From Ruminococcaceae bacterium UBA3818 (lineage in GTDB: Bacteria; Bacillota; Clostridia; Oscillospirales; Ruminococcaceae): 25,995 nt of DNA. Position numbers and translations under genes: made by a program. The number at the start of each line of letters is the position of its first letter. Within the stretch, counting starts at the first letter, position 1. Below the pieces are notes generated by a model. It worked only from the letters and a program-made list of their open reading frames with translations, ran no database searches and was not told the DNA's origin. Shown in pieces: positions 1 to 8,197 of this stretch. The stretch is from assembly GCA_002369315.1 (NCBI GenBank), contig DFDW01000004.1, forward strand, positions 14,811-40,805. Reading direction: 5' to 3'.

Positions 1-1
1 C

Positions 2-541
2 GGCGGTATGGCTTATACCTTCCTGGCTGCGAAAGGCTATGGCGTGGGCACCTCTTTGCTGGATGAAGAGAAAATCGGTTACTGCAAGGACATGCTCAAA
101 AAAGCGGAAGAAAAAGGCGTTAAGATCCTGTTGCCGGTGGACTGCGTAGTAGCAAAAGCGTTCCCGGATCCGATCGACGGCGAGATCGAAGTGACCGCTG
201 TGGATGCGGACAAGATCCCGGCAGACGAAATGGGCCTGGATATCGGCCCGAAGACCGCGGAACTGTTTGCAAATGAAGTGAAATCTGCCAAGACCGTTGT
301 CTGGAACGGACCGATGGGCGTATTCGAGAACCCGACGCTGGCCAAAGGTACCATCGCGGTTGCCAAATCCCTGGCTGAGACCGACGCGATCACCATCATC
401 GGCGGCGGCGACTCTGCTGCTGCGGTCAATACGTTGGGATTCGGTGATAAGATGACCCACATCTCCACTGGCGGCGGAGCTTCCCTGGAATTTTTGGAAG
501 GCAAAGAGCTGCCCGGCATCGTCTGCGTAAACGATAAATAA
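2..541 (+). CDS. pgk: Phosphoglycerate kinase, C-terminal part (cut by window start)
   Basis: Cytosolic glycolytic enzyme that moves the phosphate of 1,3-bisphosphoglycerate to ADP, giving ATP. The reading frame is open from the window edge, so the start lies upstream; about 179 residues of a protein usually near 400 are visible. Family motifs seen in order: GGMAYTFLAAKGYGVG at the beginning, VVWNGPMGVFE in the middle, the nucleotide-binding GGGDSAAAV, and HISTGGGASLEFLEGKELPG close to the end. The frame stops with TAA. tpiA and gpmI follow on the same strand, the usual clostridial glycolytic order. A strong hairpin lies between this gene and tpiA. Identification is secure; only the N-terminal domain is missing from view. 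Confidence 0.97.
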   Translation, partial: GGMAYTFLAAKGYGVGTSLLDEEKIGYCKDMLKKAEEKGVKILLPVDCVVAKAFPDPIDGEIEVTAVDADKIPADEMGLDIGPKTAELFANEVKSAKTVVWNGPMGVFENPTLAKGTIAVAKSLAETDAITIIGGGDSAAAVNTLGFGDKMTHISTGGGASLEFLEGKELPGIVCVNDK

Positions 542-593
542 TCCAAAACGCAACAAGAAAAGATTGTTCTTTTCCTGCGCATAAGCGAAGAGA

Positions 594-632
594 CGATGGG
601 CACGGAAAATACCGTGCCCATTGTTTGCTTTT
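594..632 (+). terminator. Hairpin with T-rich tail between pgk and tpiA
   Basis: A 10-bp perfect stem (596-605 with 612-621), extendable to 12 bp with a G-U pair, encloses a 6-nt loop AAAATA and is followed by TTTGCTTTT. It resembles an intrinsic terminator, though the T tract is interrupted. Because tpiA follows on the same strand, partial termination or 3'-end stabilisation of the pgk message is more likely than a full stop. Confidence 0.7.
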
Positions 633-699
633 CCCCCAAAAAAAACGAAAACGAAATGTTTCTTGATCATAGATACCAAACATAAAAGGAGAAAGCATT

Positions 700-1467
700 A
701 TGAACAAAGCAAAAAGACAGGCTGTTATCGCAGGCAACTGGAAAATGAATAAAACCCGTCCGGAGGCGAAAGCTCTGATTGAGGAGCTCAAGCCCCTGGT
801 CAAAGACGCGGACTGCGGTGTTGTCATCTGCGTACCCTATACCAATTTGGAGACCGCGCTGGAAGCGACCAAAGGTTCCAACATCAAAGTGGGCGCGGAG
901 AACTGCCATTGGGCAAAATCCGGCGCTTTTACCGGCGAGATCTCTGCGGATATGCTGGCAGAAATGGGCGTAGAGTATGTGGTCATCGGTCATTCGGAGC
1001 GCCGTCAGTATTTCGGCGAAACGGACAAGACTGTAAATCAGAGAGTTCGTGCCGCCTTGGATGCGGGATTAAAAGTAATCCTCTGCGTTGGCGAATTGCT
1101 GGAGCAGCGGGAGCAGGGCATCACCGAGGAAATCTGCGGTATGCAGACCAAAGTGGCGCTGGGCGGCGTTTCCAAAGAGGAGCTGTCCCGGATCATCATC
1201 GCTTATGAGCCGGTTTGGGCGATTGGTACCGGCAAGACCGCTACCGCCGATCAGGCGGACGAAGTCAACGGCTTTATCCGCAGCGTAGTGGCGGGGCTGT
1301 ACGGCGAAGATGCGGCGCAGGCGATGACCATCCAGTACGGCGGTTCCATGAACGCCAAAAACGCAGAAGAACTGCTGGGCAAAGAGCATGTGGACGGCGG
1401 CCTCATCGGCGGCGCGTCCCTGAAGGCGGAGGATTTCTCCATCATCGTGAAAGCCGCTTCCAAATAA
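700..1467 (+). CDS. tpiA: Triose-phosphate isomerase
   Basis: Interconverts dihydroxyacetone phosphate and glyceraldehyde 3-phosphate in the cytosol. The 255-residue length is normal for this TIM-barrel enzyme. Catalytic residues are visible: N13 and K15 in AGNWKMN, H98 in VIGHSERR, and E170 in AYEPVWAIGTGKT, which also starts mobile loop 6; the phosphate-binding GGS lies at 214-216. The ATG is preceded by AAGGAG at good distance, which fixes the start. It lies between pgk and gpmI on the same strand; 30 nt separate its stop from the gpmI start, so tpiA and gpmI are almost surely cotranscribed. Confidence 0.98.
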   Translation: MNKAKRQAVIAGNWKMNKTRPEAKALIEELKPLVKDADCGVVICVPYTNLETALEATKGSNIKVGAENCHWAKSGAFTGEISADMLAEMGVEYVVIGHSERRQYFGETDKTVNQRVRAALDAGLKVILCVGELLEQREQGITEEICGMQTKVALGGVSKEELSRIIIAYEPVWAIGTGKTATADQADEVNGFIRSVVAGLYGEDAAQAMTIQYGGSMNAKNAEELLGKEHVDGGLIGGASLKAEDFSIIVKAASK

Positions 1468-1497
1468 CGATCCCGCAGCATAGAAAGGGGAACCAAT

Positions 1498-3018
1498 ATG
1501 AAAAAACCACTGGCATTGATTATTTTGGATGGTTTTGGCAACAATCCATCGGATTACGGCAACGCAATCCATGCGGCCAAAACCCCCAATCTGGATAAAT
1601 TGTTTGAAACCTGTCCCCATACCCTCATCGGCGCTTCCGGCATGGACGTTGGCCTGCCGGACGGCCAGATGGGAAACTCGGAAGTCGGACATACCAATAT
1701 CGGCGCCGGACGGGTCGTGTACCAGGAACTGACCCGCATTACCAAATCCATTTCGGACGGCGACTTTTTTCAGAATGAGGCGCTGTGCGGCGCCATCGAA
1801 AACTGCAAGAAAAACGGCAGCGCCCTGCACCTGATGGGCCTTCTGTCCGACGGCGGCGTTCATTCCCATAATAAGCACCTGTATGGCCTGCTGGAATTGG
1901 CGAAACGGTCCGGCCTGGAGAAGGTTTATGTCCATTGCTTCATGGATGGCCGTGACGTACCTCCCACCTCCGGAAAAGAGTATGTAGAAGAATTGATGGC
2001 CAAAATGAAAGAGATCGGTGTTGGCAAGATCGCTTCGATTATGGGCCGCTATTATGCCATGGACCGCGACAATCGCTGGGAGCGGGTAGAGAAAGCCTAT
2101 GCCGCGATGGTTTACGGCGAAGGCGAAACTGCCGAGTGCCCGGTCTGCGCCATGGAAAAATCCTATGCATCAGACGTGACGGATGAATTTGTCGTGCCGG
2201 TTGTCTGCGACAAAGCCGGGCATATCGCCGGGAATGACTCGGTCATTTTCTTCAACTTCCGACCCGACCGGGCTCGCGAAATTACCCGCACGCTGGTCGA
2301 TCCGGATTTCTCCGGCTTTGAGCGCCGCAATGGCTTCTTCCCGCTGTACTTTGTCTGCATGACCCAATACGATGCGGCGATGCCCAATGTCCATGTGGCG
2401 TTTAAGCCTCAGTCGCTGGTCAATACGTTCGGCCAATACATTTCGGACAACGGCCTGACCCAGCTTCGGATCGCCGAAACGGAAAAATACGCGCATGTGA
2501 CCTTTTTCTTTAACGGCGGCGTAGAAGCTCCCTGCAAAAACGAAGACCGGGCGCTGATTGCCTCTCCGAAAGTGGCGACTTATGACCTGAAGCCGGAGAT
2601 GAGCGCCTATGAAGTCACCGATGAGCTGCTGGCCCGTCTGGACAGCGGAAAATACGATGTCATTATTTTAAACTTTGCCAACTGCGACATGGTCGGCCAT
2701 ACCGGCGTGTTCGAAGCGGCGGTGGCTGCGGTAGAAGCGGTGGATATCTGCCTGGGCAAAGTGGTGGATAAGATTCTGTCTATGGGCGGCCGGGCGCTGA
2801 TCACGGCGGACCATGGCAATGCGGACCAGATGTATGAGCCGGACGGTTCTCCCTTTACTGCCCATACGACCAATCCGGTCCCGCTGCTGCTGGTGGGAGA
2901 CAAGGACCATGCCCTCAAAGAGGGAGGGCGGCTGGCAGATCTGGCGCCTACCATGCTGGAAATGTTGGGTTTGCCGCAGCCGGCGGAAATGGACGGAAAA
3001 TCCCTTTTGACGAAATAG
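1498..3018 (+). CDS. gpmI: 2,3-bisphosphoglycerate-independent phosphoglycerate mutase
   Basis: Mn-dependent enzyme of the alkaline phosphatase superfamily that converts 3-phosphoglycerate to 2-phosphoglycerate by way of a phosphoserine intermediate. The 506-residue length is typical. Metal- and substrate-binding motifs are visible: LIILDGFG with D11, the nucleophile S61 in GQMGNSEVGHTNIGAGR, LLSDGGVHSH, DGRDVPP, the metal ligands in NCDMVGHTG, and ITADHGNADQM near the C-terminus. AGAAAGGGG before the ATG serves as ribosome site. It is the last enzyme gene of the glycolytic cluster here; no enolase gene follows, and the next gene is a small membrane protein with its own candidate promoter. 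Confidence 0.98.
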   Translation: MKKPLALIILDGFGNNPSDYGNAIHAAKTPNLDKLFETCPHTLIGASGMDVGLPDGQMGNSEVGHTNIGAGRVVYQELTRITKSISDGDFFQNEALCGAIENCKKNGSALHLMGLLSDGGVHSHNKHLYGLLELAKRSGLEKVYVHCFMDGRDVPPTSGKEYVEELMAKMKEIGVGKIASIMGRYYAMDRDNRWERVEKAYAAMVYGEGETAECPVCAMEKSYASDVTDEFVVPVVCDKAGHIAGNDSVIFFNFRPDRAREITRTLVDPDFSGFERRNGFFPLYFVCMTQYDAAMPNVHVAFKPQSLVNTFGQYISDNGLTQLRIAETEKYAHVTFFFNGGVEAPCKNEDRALIASPKVATYDLKPEMSAYEVTDELLARLDSGKYDVIILNFANCDMVGHTGVFEAAVAAVEAVDICLGKVVDKILSMGGRALITADHGNADQMYEPDGSPFTAHTTNPVPLLLVGDKDHALKEGGRLADLAPTMLEMLGLPQPAEMDGKSLLTK

Positions 3019-3019
3019 A

Positions 3020-3048
3020 TTGTTATTTCGGTGGAAAAGGTATATACT
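3020..3048 (+). promoter_or_regulatory. Candidate sigma-A promoter for the small Cys-rich protein
   Basis: TTGTTA (3020-3025), a 17-bp spacer and TATACT (3043-3048). The -35 matches consensus at 4 of 6 and the -10 at 5 of 6. It lies just after the gpmI stop and would drive the small gene at 3111 independently of the glycolytic genes. Confidence 0.5.
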
Positions 3049-3110
3049 AAAGAAAAGCCGGCCACCTGGTCCGGCATTGATCAGAACTGACCGGAAGGAG
3101 GAAACGACCC

Positions 3111-3356
3111 GTGAAAAAAGCGAATAACTTTGTATCATTCCTGTTTGCACTGGTGGCGATTGGCGGCGCGATTGCGGCCGTCTGCGCGTATCTGAAGAGC
3201 AAAAAGGCTGCCGAGGAGATTCGGGAGGATTTTCTTGCAGATTTGGGCTATGAATTTGATGACAGCGGTTGCTACTGCGGAGGCTGTGAAGAAGATCATT
3301 GCTGCGGTAGTTCCAATCCTGAAGAGGCCGTTGAGGGAGAATCTGCAGCGGAGTAA
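3111..3356 (+). CDS. Small single-pass membrane protein with Cys-rich acidic tail
   Basis: Unrecognised 81-residue protein. It starts with GTG, supported by a strong GGAAGGAGG about 9 nt upstream. Residues 7-27 form one hydrophobic helix, followed by a charged stretch (KSKKAAEEIRED) and an acidic tail with five cysteines at C54, C56, C59, C64 and C65, within CYCGGCEEDHCC. The Cys spacing would suit metal binding or disulfides, but no known domain is recognised. The Lys after the helix points to a cytoplasmic tail. It follows gpmI and ends about 120 nt before a terminator. Real gene on the basis of ribosome site, composition and candidate promoter; function unknown. Confidence 0.75.
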   Translation: MKKANNFVSFLFALVAIGGAIAAVCAYLKSKKAAEEIREDFLADLGYEFDDSGCYCGGCEEDHCCGSSNPEEAVEGESAAE

Positions 3357-3477
3357 ATTTGAGCAAAAATTTACTCCTCACAAGTGGGATTTTTCCGCCG
3401 GGATATCGGTATTTGCGGGGGCCTCTTGGCCGCCTGCGACATCTGGTGCCGGTCTGATTCATAACAACAATCACATC

Positions 3478-3509
3478 AAAAAGGCTCCTGCTTTTGCAGG
3501 AGCCTTTTT
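3478..3509. terminator. Bidirectional intrinsic terminator
   Basis: A 13-bp perfect inverted repeat (3478-3490 with 3497-3509) with loop CTTTTG. One arm begins with five A and the other ends with five T, so it works in both directions. It ends the small-protein unit from the left and the kinase unit from the right. The rest of the 3357-3544 gap shows no gene. Confidence 0.93.
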
Positions 3510-3544
3510 GTATTCGTGACCAGGACGGATAAAAAGGAAAACAC

Positions 3545-4492
3545 TTACAATTGAGTTTGCATTTCCCGTACTTCCTCCATTGTTGGCAGCGCGGGGATAG
3601 ATCCCCGACGGGAAACAGTGATTGCCGCGGCGGAAGAGGCGAACCGGGCGGCTTCTTCCACCTGAGCCGGGGAGACCTCATCCAACTTGGCGAATGGATG
3701 CTGCAGCAGCCGGTGCAGAAATGCACCGAAGAAAGAATCCCCCGCAGCCGTGGTGTCCACAGCCTGTACCGGCACCGCATCCAGATGACAGCAGTCTCCG
3801 CGCAGCAGAACAGAGCATCCTTTTGCACCCATGCTCATAAGGACAAGCGGAATCTGGAACGTTTCCTGCAGCAGCCGGGCGCCGTCCAGTGGGTTTTGGC
3901 AACCGGAAAAAAAGACGGCTTCTTCGTCGGACAGCTTGAGGATATCACAAAGGCCCATGGCTTTTCGGCCGAGGGCTTTGGCCTCGTCCAGGTCCTCCCA
4001 CAAAGCGGGGCGAAGATTGGGGTCGAAGGCTTTTAATACAGGCGCGTCGGCCAGTTTGAACAGGGAATAAAAAACAGCCGCCCTGGTTGGATCCTTGGAG
4101 AGGGAAACGCCGCCAAACAGATAAACACGGCTTTGAGCGATCCGGTCAAAGGGAATATTTTTTACAGTGAGCAGCGTATCTGCTCCGGGTCGGCGGTAAA
4201 AGGTAAAGTCCCGGTCGCCGCTTTCGTCCAGCGAGACAAATGCCAGCGTGGTGTCTGCCCGGTTTGTGACCGCCAAATGGGTGCGGTCGATCCTCAATTC
4301 GTCCAGCTGGCGGGCACAGGCGCGCCCGAAAGCGTCGTCGCCAACCATACCGATAAAAGCAGTCCGGCTGCCGAGCTTGGCGGCCTGTGCCAGAGCGTTG
4401 CAGGGGGCGCCACCTACCGTGCCGGAAAATTGCAGTTCTCCGGTGCTGACGAAATCAATCAAAATTTCACCAACTGCGATCATATCAAGCAT
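3545..4492 (-). CDS. PfkB-family carbohydrate kinase, fructokinase-like
   Basis: ATP-dependent sugar kinase of the ribokinase/PfkB fold, 315 residues, most like fructokinases. PfkB signature 1 lies near residues 25-42 (GTVGGAPCNALAQAAKLGS) and signature 2 at 246-254 (DTTAAGDSF), with the catalytic base D252. Many fructokinases have DTTGAGD; the Ala at 249 is also common in ribokinases, so the substrate is uncertain. The frame is open farther upstream, but the ATG at 4492 is chosen because the regulator's TGA ends one base before it and GGAAAGGGAG sits just upstream, indicating translational coupling. No sugar transporter or glycosidase is adjacent, so the sugar cannot be read from context. 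Confidence 0.9.
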   Translation of the reverse strand: MLDMIAVGEILIDFVSTGELQFSGTVGGAPCNALAQAAKLGSRTAFIGMVGDDAFGRACARQLDELRIDRTHLAVTNRADTTLAFVSLDESGDRDFTFYRRPGADTLLTVKNIPFDRIAQSRVYLFGGVSLSKDPTRAAVFYSLFKLADAPVLKAFDPNLRPALWEDLDEAKALGRKAMGLCDILKLSDEEAVFFSGCQNPLDGARLLQETFQIPLVLMSMGAKGCSVLLRGDCCHLDAVPVQAVDTTAAGDSFFGAFLHRLLQHPFAKLDEVSPAQVEEAARFASSAAAITVSRRGSIPALPTMEEVREMQTQL

Positions 4493-4493
4493 A

Positions 4494-5489
4494 TCAAAAC
4501 TCCCTTTCCTGTTTTTTTGGAATGTAGGTGCTGTGTAAAACCGTGGTGCGGGCGCAGGCCTTGGGCTGCTGGATTTGTTCCAGAAGCTGCTGCCCTGCCA
4601 TTCTTGCCATTTCCTCTGTGGGCTGGGAAACCTGCGCGATTTTTTCGGTGCGATACCCATACCAGTCGCTGCCGGAAAAGCCCAGCAGTTCCACATCGGT
4701 TCCAACCTGCAAATGGTGGATGTTCAAATATTTTAAAGTTTCCAGCGCAATGCTGTTGTTGGAGACAACGATAGCGCTACATTTTTTTTCAATCAGATCC
4801 TGCGCGCAGAAATAGGCGGTTTTGGTCTGCGGATGCGCATAGGCAACCAGTGAATCCCCGATTGGCAGGTTGTAGTCCCGGACAGCGGCGCGGTAAGCGT
4901 CCAGTCGTTCGATAGAATAGGCGATGTGGGCCTGATCCGCAATATACCCGATTTGGGTGTGCCCCTGGCGGATCAAATCTTCAACCCCCTGATACAGGGC
5001 TGTGTAGCTGGACACGAACAACGTTGGATAGGGACAGTTTTTAAGCGGATGGTCAATAAACACCATGGGAAAATCCCGCGGAATACAGGGCGCGATTTGC
5101 TGATAGTCGCCGCAGGATGACTGGACGATCAGCCCGTCTACCAGTCCGGAGGTCAAAAGCTTCAGCTGGTCGACCTCCTGATGTGCGGACGCTTTGGTAT
5201 TGGACACGATCAGATGCATTTTTGCAGGAGCCAGCACCTCTTCCAACTGCTTTAAAATCAGGGTGGAACGGGTATAGGAAAGATCCGGTACCAACATGCC
5301 GACCAGGCCCTTGCGACCTTTCTTAAAATTACGGGCAGTAATGTCCGGAGAGTACCCCAGCGTTTGAATGGCCTGTTCCACCTTGCGGGTGGTTTCGGGG
5401 GATACATATCGGGTATGGTTGATCACATGGGAAACAGTGGCGATGGAAACGCCGCTGGCTTTGGCCACATCGGTAATTTTGACTTTCAT
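4494..5489 (-). CDS. LacI-family transcriptional regulator
   Basis: DNA-binding sugar-responsive regulator, 331 residues, the normal LacI/GalR length. Residues 1-55 carry the LacI helix-turn-helix and hinge (KITDVAKASGVSIATVSHVIN, then NFKKGRKGLVGMLVPDLS), followed by a periplasmic-binding-protein-like effector domain. The start ATG follows AAAGGAG. It is the first gene of a two-gene unit with the downstream sugar kinase, which it probably controls together with itself: palindromic TTTACGTAAA-like boxes lie at the predicted transcription start. The effector is most likely the kinase substrate or product, which is inference. ScrR/ScrK-like systems are a possible comparison. Confidence 0.95.
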   Translation of the reverse strand: MKVKITDVAKASGVSIATVSHVINHTRYVSPETTRKVEQAIQTLGYSPDITARNFKKGRKGLVGMLVPDLSYTRSTLILKQLEEVLAPAKMHLIVSNTKASAHQEVDQLKLLTSGLVDGLIVQSSCGDYQQIAPCIPRDFPMVFIDHPLKNCPYPTLFVSSYTALYQGVEDLIRQGHTQIGYIADQAHIAYSIERLDAYRAAVRDYNLPIGDSLVAYAHPQTKTAYFCAQDLIEKKCSAIVVSNNSIALETLKYLNIHHLQVGTDVELLGFSGSDWYGYRTEKIAQVSQPTEEMARMAGQQLLEQIQQPKACARTTVLHSTYIPKKQEREF

Positions 5490-5499
5490 AAAAGGCTCC

Positions 5500-5528
5500 T
5501 TTTACGTAAAAAACATTTTTTGCGTAAA
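5500..5528. promoter_or_regulatory. Two candidate LacI-type operator boxes
   Basis: A perfect palindrome TTTTACGTAAAA (5500-5511) and a near-copy TTTGCGTAAA (5519-5528) have centres 18 bp apart. Both have the central CG typical of LacI-family operators. One covers the predicted start and the other lies between it and the ribosome site. A third related stretch, TTTTACGAAAACGTATTTT, lies at 5615-5633. Autorepression is inferred from position. Confidence 0.65.
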
Positions 5529-5531
5529 TTT

Positions 5532-5560
5532 ATTATAAGCGTTGGGGAATAAAAAGTCAA
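5532..5560 (-). promoter_or_regulatory. Sigma-A promoter of the lacI-type regulator/kinase unit
   Basis: On the minus strand: TTGACT (5560-5555), 17-bp spacer and a perfect TATAAT (5537-5532). Predicted start near 5525, inside a candidate operator box. This is close to consensus, implying strong expression unless repressed. Confidence 0.85.
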
Positions 5561-5580
5561 AATCAATAGAAACAGAAGCG

Positions 5581-5608
5581 AAAAAGCGGAAAAATCTGAT
5601 TTTCTCCG
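5581..5608 (-). terminator. Terminator of the moxR-DUF58-DUF4129 operon
   Basis: Read on the minus strand, a stem of about 10 bp with one bulged G (5608-5598 with 5596-5587) is followed by CTTTTT. It lies about 35 nt after the stop of the DUF4129 gene and before the promoter of the LacI-type gene, so it separates the two units. Confidence 0.65.
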
Positions 5609-5642
5609 ATTAAATTTTACGAAAACGTATTTTGTTCTGCCA

Positions 5643-7028
5643 TTATTTTTCTCGCATCAAAATGCGAAGCGTCCGCGCGAGACTTTCATAATCATCATCC
5701 AGCAGGGGAAGTTCACCGTAATAAGCATCGTTGAATCGCTCGGTCACATGCGAAAAGGGGCTTTCTGGCATACGGGTCAAGGATTTGTTCAGAATCTCCA
5801 GCGTGGTATCCGCCGGCGAAAGGGGGGCGCCGTGAATACGAAGCCAGGTAAGGATCAGCAGATAGCCGTCCCGCAAAGAGCGGTTTCCCCGGGGCGCTTC
5901 TAAAAAATCGCGGCATTGGCGCTGCCAAATGCGCAAGGTGGGAATCTTCTCTTCGGCGGCTGACGTTTCCACTGTATCCCGCTCCAGATCTTCCACCGTA
6001 TCCACATAATATTCAGAGGATGCAGATGCAGACTTCTGCTTGCCGACGGATCGGGAGAACAGAGCTTTCAGCAGCCGCCAGACAGCCGAAACTATTTTTT
6101 GGATGGTTGCCCAAATTTGCCGCCGTAGAGAGAATAAGAACAAGAGGATGAGCAATAAGGCCAACCATTGGAAAAGTACATTGATAAAAGGAGTGGAAGC
6201 CGATTCCTGCGCTTGGCCGAAAACGGGCAGCGCAGACACTTGGGGAAGCGGTTTGTCCGGTTGTGCCGGACGGACCAAAAGCCAGATGATAAAGCGGAAG
6301 AAAAGCACGAAAATATATAAAAAGGAGGTCAATACTCTCAGAAGGAATTTCACGATGTACCAAATGGGGGCTTGAAAGAAAAGTCCCAACACAACCAGCA
6401 CAAATCCGGCGCAGATCAAAAGCAGATTGTACCGGCGCATGCCGGCGGGCAGCATGGAAAGATCATAATGACGCCGTCCCATCAGCCGCTCGATGTTTGA
6501 TTGGTTGCTGATGATTGCGTACAGCAAAATGAAGAGAAGGAAACTGCCGATCAGCAATATAGGCTCGCAGATCATGCCAAAATAGGAGCCGCAGAACCAA
6601 ACGATGATTGCCGCCAAAAAATAGGCGATCATGGTAAAGGATAAAAAGCTGGTGCCAATCAGTTCGTCAAAGGAGTGGGTGGCAAAAAACATACCGACGG
6701 CGTAAATCACCAGGCTGAGAATGACCAAAGCCCAGTGGAAAAGGCTTGTTCCCCCAAAATACAAACAGCCGCCGGCGAAAAAAGCGGCGGGAGCCGCGGC
6801 CAGCAAAAGCGTAACGATCCGCACCGGCGGATGTTTCATACGGTCCAGCAGCCATCCGGTGAGCGCACCCAGCGCGCCGGCGACCAGGACAATCCCCAGA
6901 CGGGGCAAAGAGGATGCGGCGGTCAGCTGTCCGGTAATGGCCACTTCCAAAACAGCAAGGATCGGATAGGATAAAAGCAGGCTGTCCAGCAGAGCGGCGA
7001 TGCGAAGAAAGAAGAAAAATGGCTTCAC
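5643..7028 (-). CDS. Multi-pass membrane protein with C-terminal DUF4129-like domain
   Basis: A 461-residue protein with about nine hydrophobic helices between residues 5 and 300 (for example 42-61, 71-90, 97-117, 130-151, 155-173, 200-219, 230-252 and 281-301). A cytosolic linker and a C-terminal helical region (about 380-455; LRDGYLLILTWLRIHGAPLSPADTTLEIL and a final AYYGE) resemble DUF4129. It starts with GTG that overlaps the stop of the DUF58 gene as GTGA, so translation is coupled. DUF4129 proteins, often fused to transglutaminase-like domains, are regular partners of MoxR and DUF58; no transglutaminase core is seen here. It probably forms the membrane part of that module. Biochemical role unknown. 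Confidence 0.8.
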   Translation of the reverse strand: MKPFFFFLRIAALLDSLLLSYPILAVLEVAITGQLTAASSLPRLGIVLVAGALGALTGWLLDRMKHPPVRIVTLLLAAAPAAFFAGGCLYFGGTSLFHWALVILSLVIYAVGMFFATHSFDELIGTSFLSFTMIAYFLAAIIVWFCGSYFGMICEPILLIGSFLLFILLYAIISNQSNIERLMGRRHYDLSMLPAGMRRYNLLLICAGFVLVVLGLFFQAPIWYIVKFLLRVLTSFLYIFVLFFRFIIWLLVRPAQPDKPLPQVSALPVFGQAQESASTPFINVLFQWLALLLILLFLFSLRRQIWATIQKIVSAVWRLLKALFSRSVGKQKSASASSEYYVDTVEDLERDTVETSAAEEKIPTLRIWQRQCRDFLEAPRGNRSLRDGYLLILTWLRIHGAPLSPADTTLEILNKSLTRMPESPFSHVTERFNDAYYGELPLLDDDYESLARTLRILMREK

Positions 7029-8167
7029 AGTGGCTGCGCCTCCTTTTTTTCGCTGCCCCGCAGCAGGAAAAGGGAATAGGTGCCGTCCTCATAATCGCCG
7101 GAGACGGTTCGCCCGCAGACAAAAACGGTGACAGACGCACCATACCGTGCCTTTTCCCGGGCAAAGGCTTTGAGATTTTCGTCAAGATAGGTACTGACCA
7201 GGACCAATTGGGCGGAGGAGAGAAAAGCGGCATCCTCCTGCAAAAACAAATCGATTTTTTTTGCATTATCCACCATCAGCCGCGCCAGCGTTCTGGATTG
7301 CTCCAGCGCGAAAGCGGTTCCCCACGATTCGGCAGTGCAAACCGGCTGTCTGGTCCCCGAATCGGCGCCGTTGCACAGAAAGCGAAAAGGAATGTCCTCC
7401 TTTGCCGCGGCGCCGAACAGGTAGGCGCAAAAGCGGATGCAATTTTCCAAATCGTCATCTCCGTCCATGGAGCCAGCTTTTCCGGGACGCTGCTGGACAT
7501 TCAGCAGGACGGACAAATTGTTGCGGGAGGTGTACTGATTTTCAAAGACCATCAGCTTTCCCTCCCGGGCAGTGGCGTTCCAGTGAATCCGGTTCATGGG
7601 TTCCAAGCCGGTATATTCCCGGGCACCGGCGACAAAAAACGGATCGTCCAGCAATTGGCGGCGAACCACCGTGTCTCCGTTAAGATATCGGGGCAGACAA
7701 ATCAGCTCATTGTTTTCCAGCGGCCTGGGCAAAACGGTCAGGCGGGCGTTGACCTGAGCGGAATAGGAAAAACTGGAAAAGCCCAGCAGATCGGAGCCGA
7801 CCAAATCCACACGCCGGATTTCAAAAACACCTCTCTTGAGGCATTTGACCTTCCAGGTGCGGGAAACTTTCTGATAGCTTTTCAGCGCGAAAAAGCTGGG
7901 AACATACCGGATTTCGCCAACAACTTCTGATTGGGAACCGGCATATTCCAGCCATCGGGAAGTGGAAAGCTCTGACTTCAGCCAGGGCAGCGGCAGCCAT
8001 TTGCGGTTGGAGACGATCTCCACAAGCCCGACTTCGTCCCCCTCCATCACTTCATCCTTGGTAAAAAAACAGGTGTATTCAAAATGGCGAAAGCTATTTT
8101 TGGCAAATAAAAGAAACTGCGCCGTCAAAAGAACGATCACCATAAAGATAATTGCGACAAATTCCAT
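7025..8167 (-). CDS. DUF58 domain-containing protein
   Basis: A 380-residue protein with an N-terminal membrane anchor (residues 4-22) and the DUF58 signature at 181-217 (GAREYTGLEPMNRIHWNATAR, then LMVFENQYTSRNN). The C-terminal part would have the von Willebrand A-like fold known in this family. The ATG is preceded by AGGAGG. It lies 30 nt after moxR and overlaps the DUF4129 gene by 4 nt. MoxR-DUF58 pairs are widespread and thought to act as an ATPase/adaptor in maturation of protein complexes; what they act on in Clostridia is not known. Family assignment is firm, function is not. Confidence 0.92.
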   Translation of the reverse strand: MEFVAIIFMVIVLLTAQFLLFAKNSFRHFEYTCFFTKDEVMEGDEVGLVEIVSNRKWLPLPWLKSELSTSRWLEYAGSQSEVVGEIRYVPSFFALKSYQKVSRTWKVKCLKRGVFEIRRVDLVGSDLLGFSSFSYSAQVNARLTVLPRPLENNELICLPRYLNGDTVVRRQLLDDPFFVAGAREYTGLEPMNRIHWNATAREGKLMVFENQYTSRNNLSVLLNVQQRPGKAGSMDGDDDLENCIRFCAYLFGAAAKEDIPFRFLCNGADSGTRQPVCTAESWGTAFALEQSRTLARLMVDNAKKIDLFLQEDAAFLSSAQLVLVSTYLDENLKAFAREKARYGASVTVFVCGRTVSGDYEDGTYSLFLLRGSEKKEAQPL

Positions 8168-8197
8168 AAGCGCCTCCTAGCGAGAGGGATTGGCCTT

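Noticed and set aside
2668..3828. Minus-strand open frame crossing the gpmI end and the terminator at 3478-3509
   Set aside because: It overlaps gpmI, the small protein gene and a bidirectional terminator, and its translation is Arg/Ser/Pro-rich without domains.
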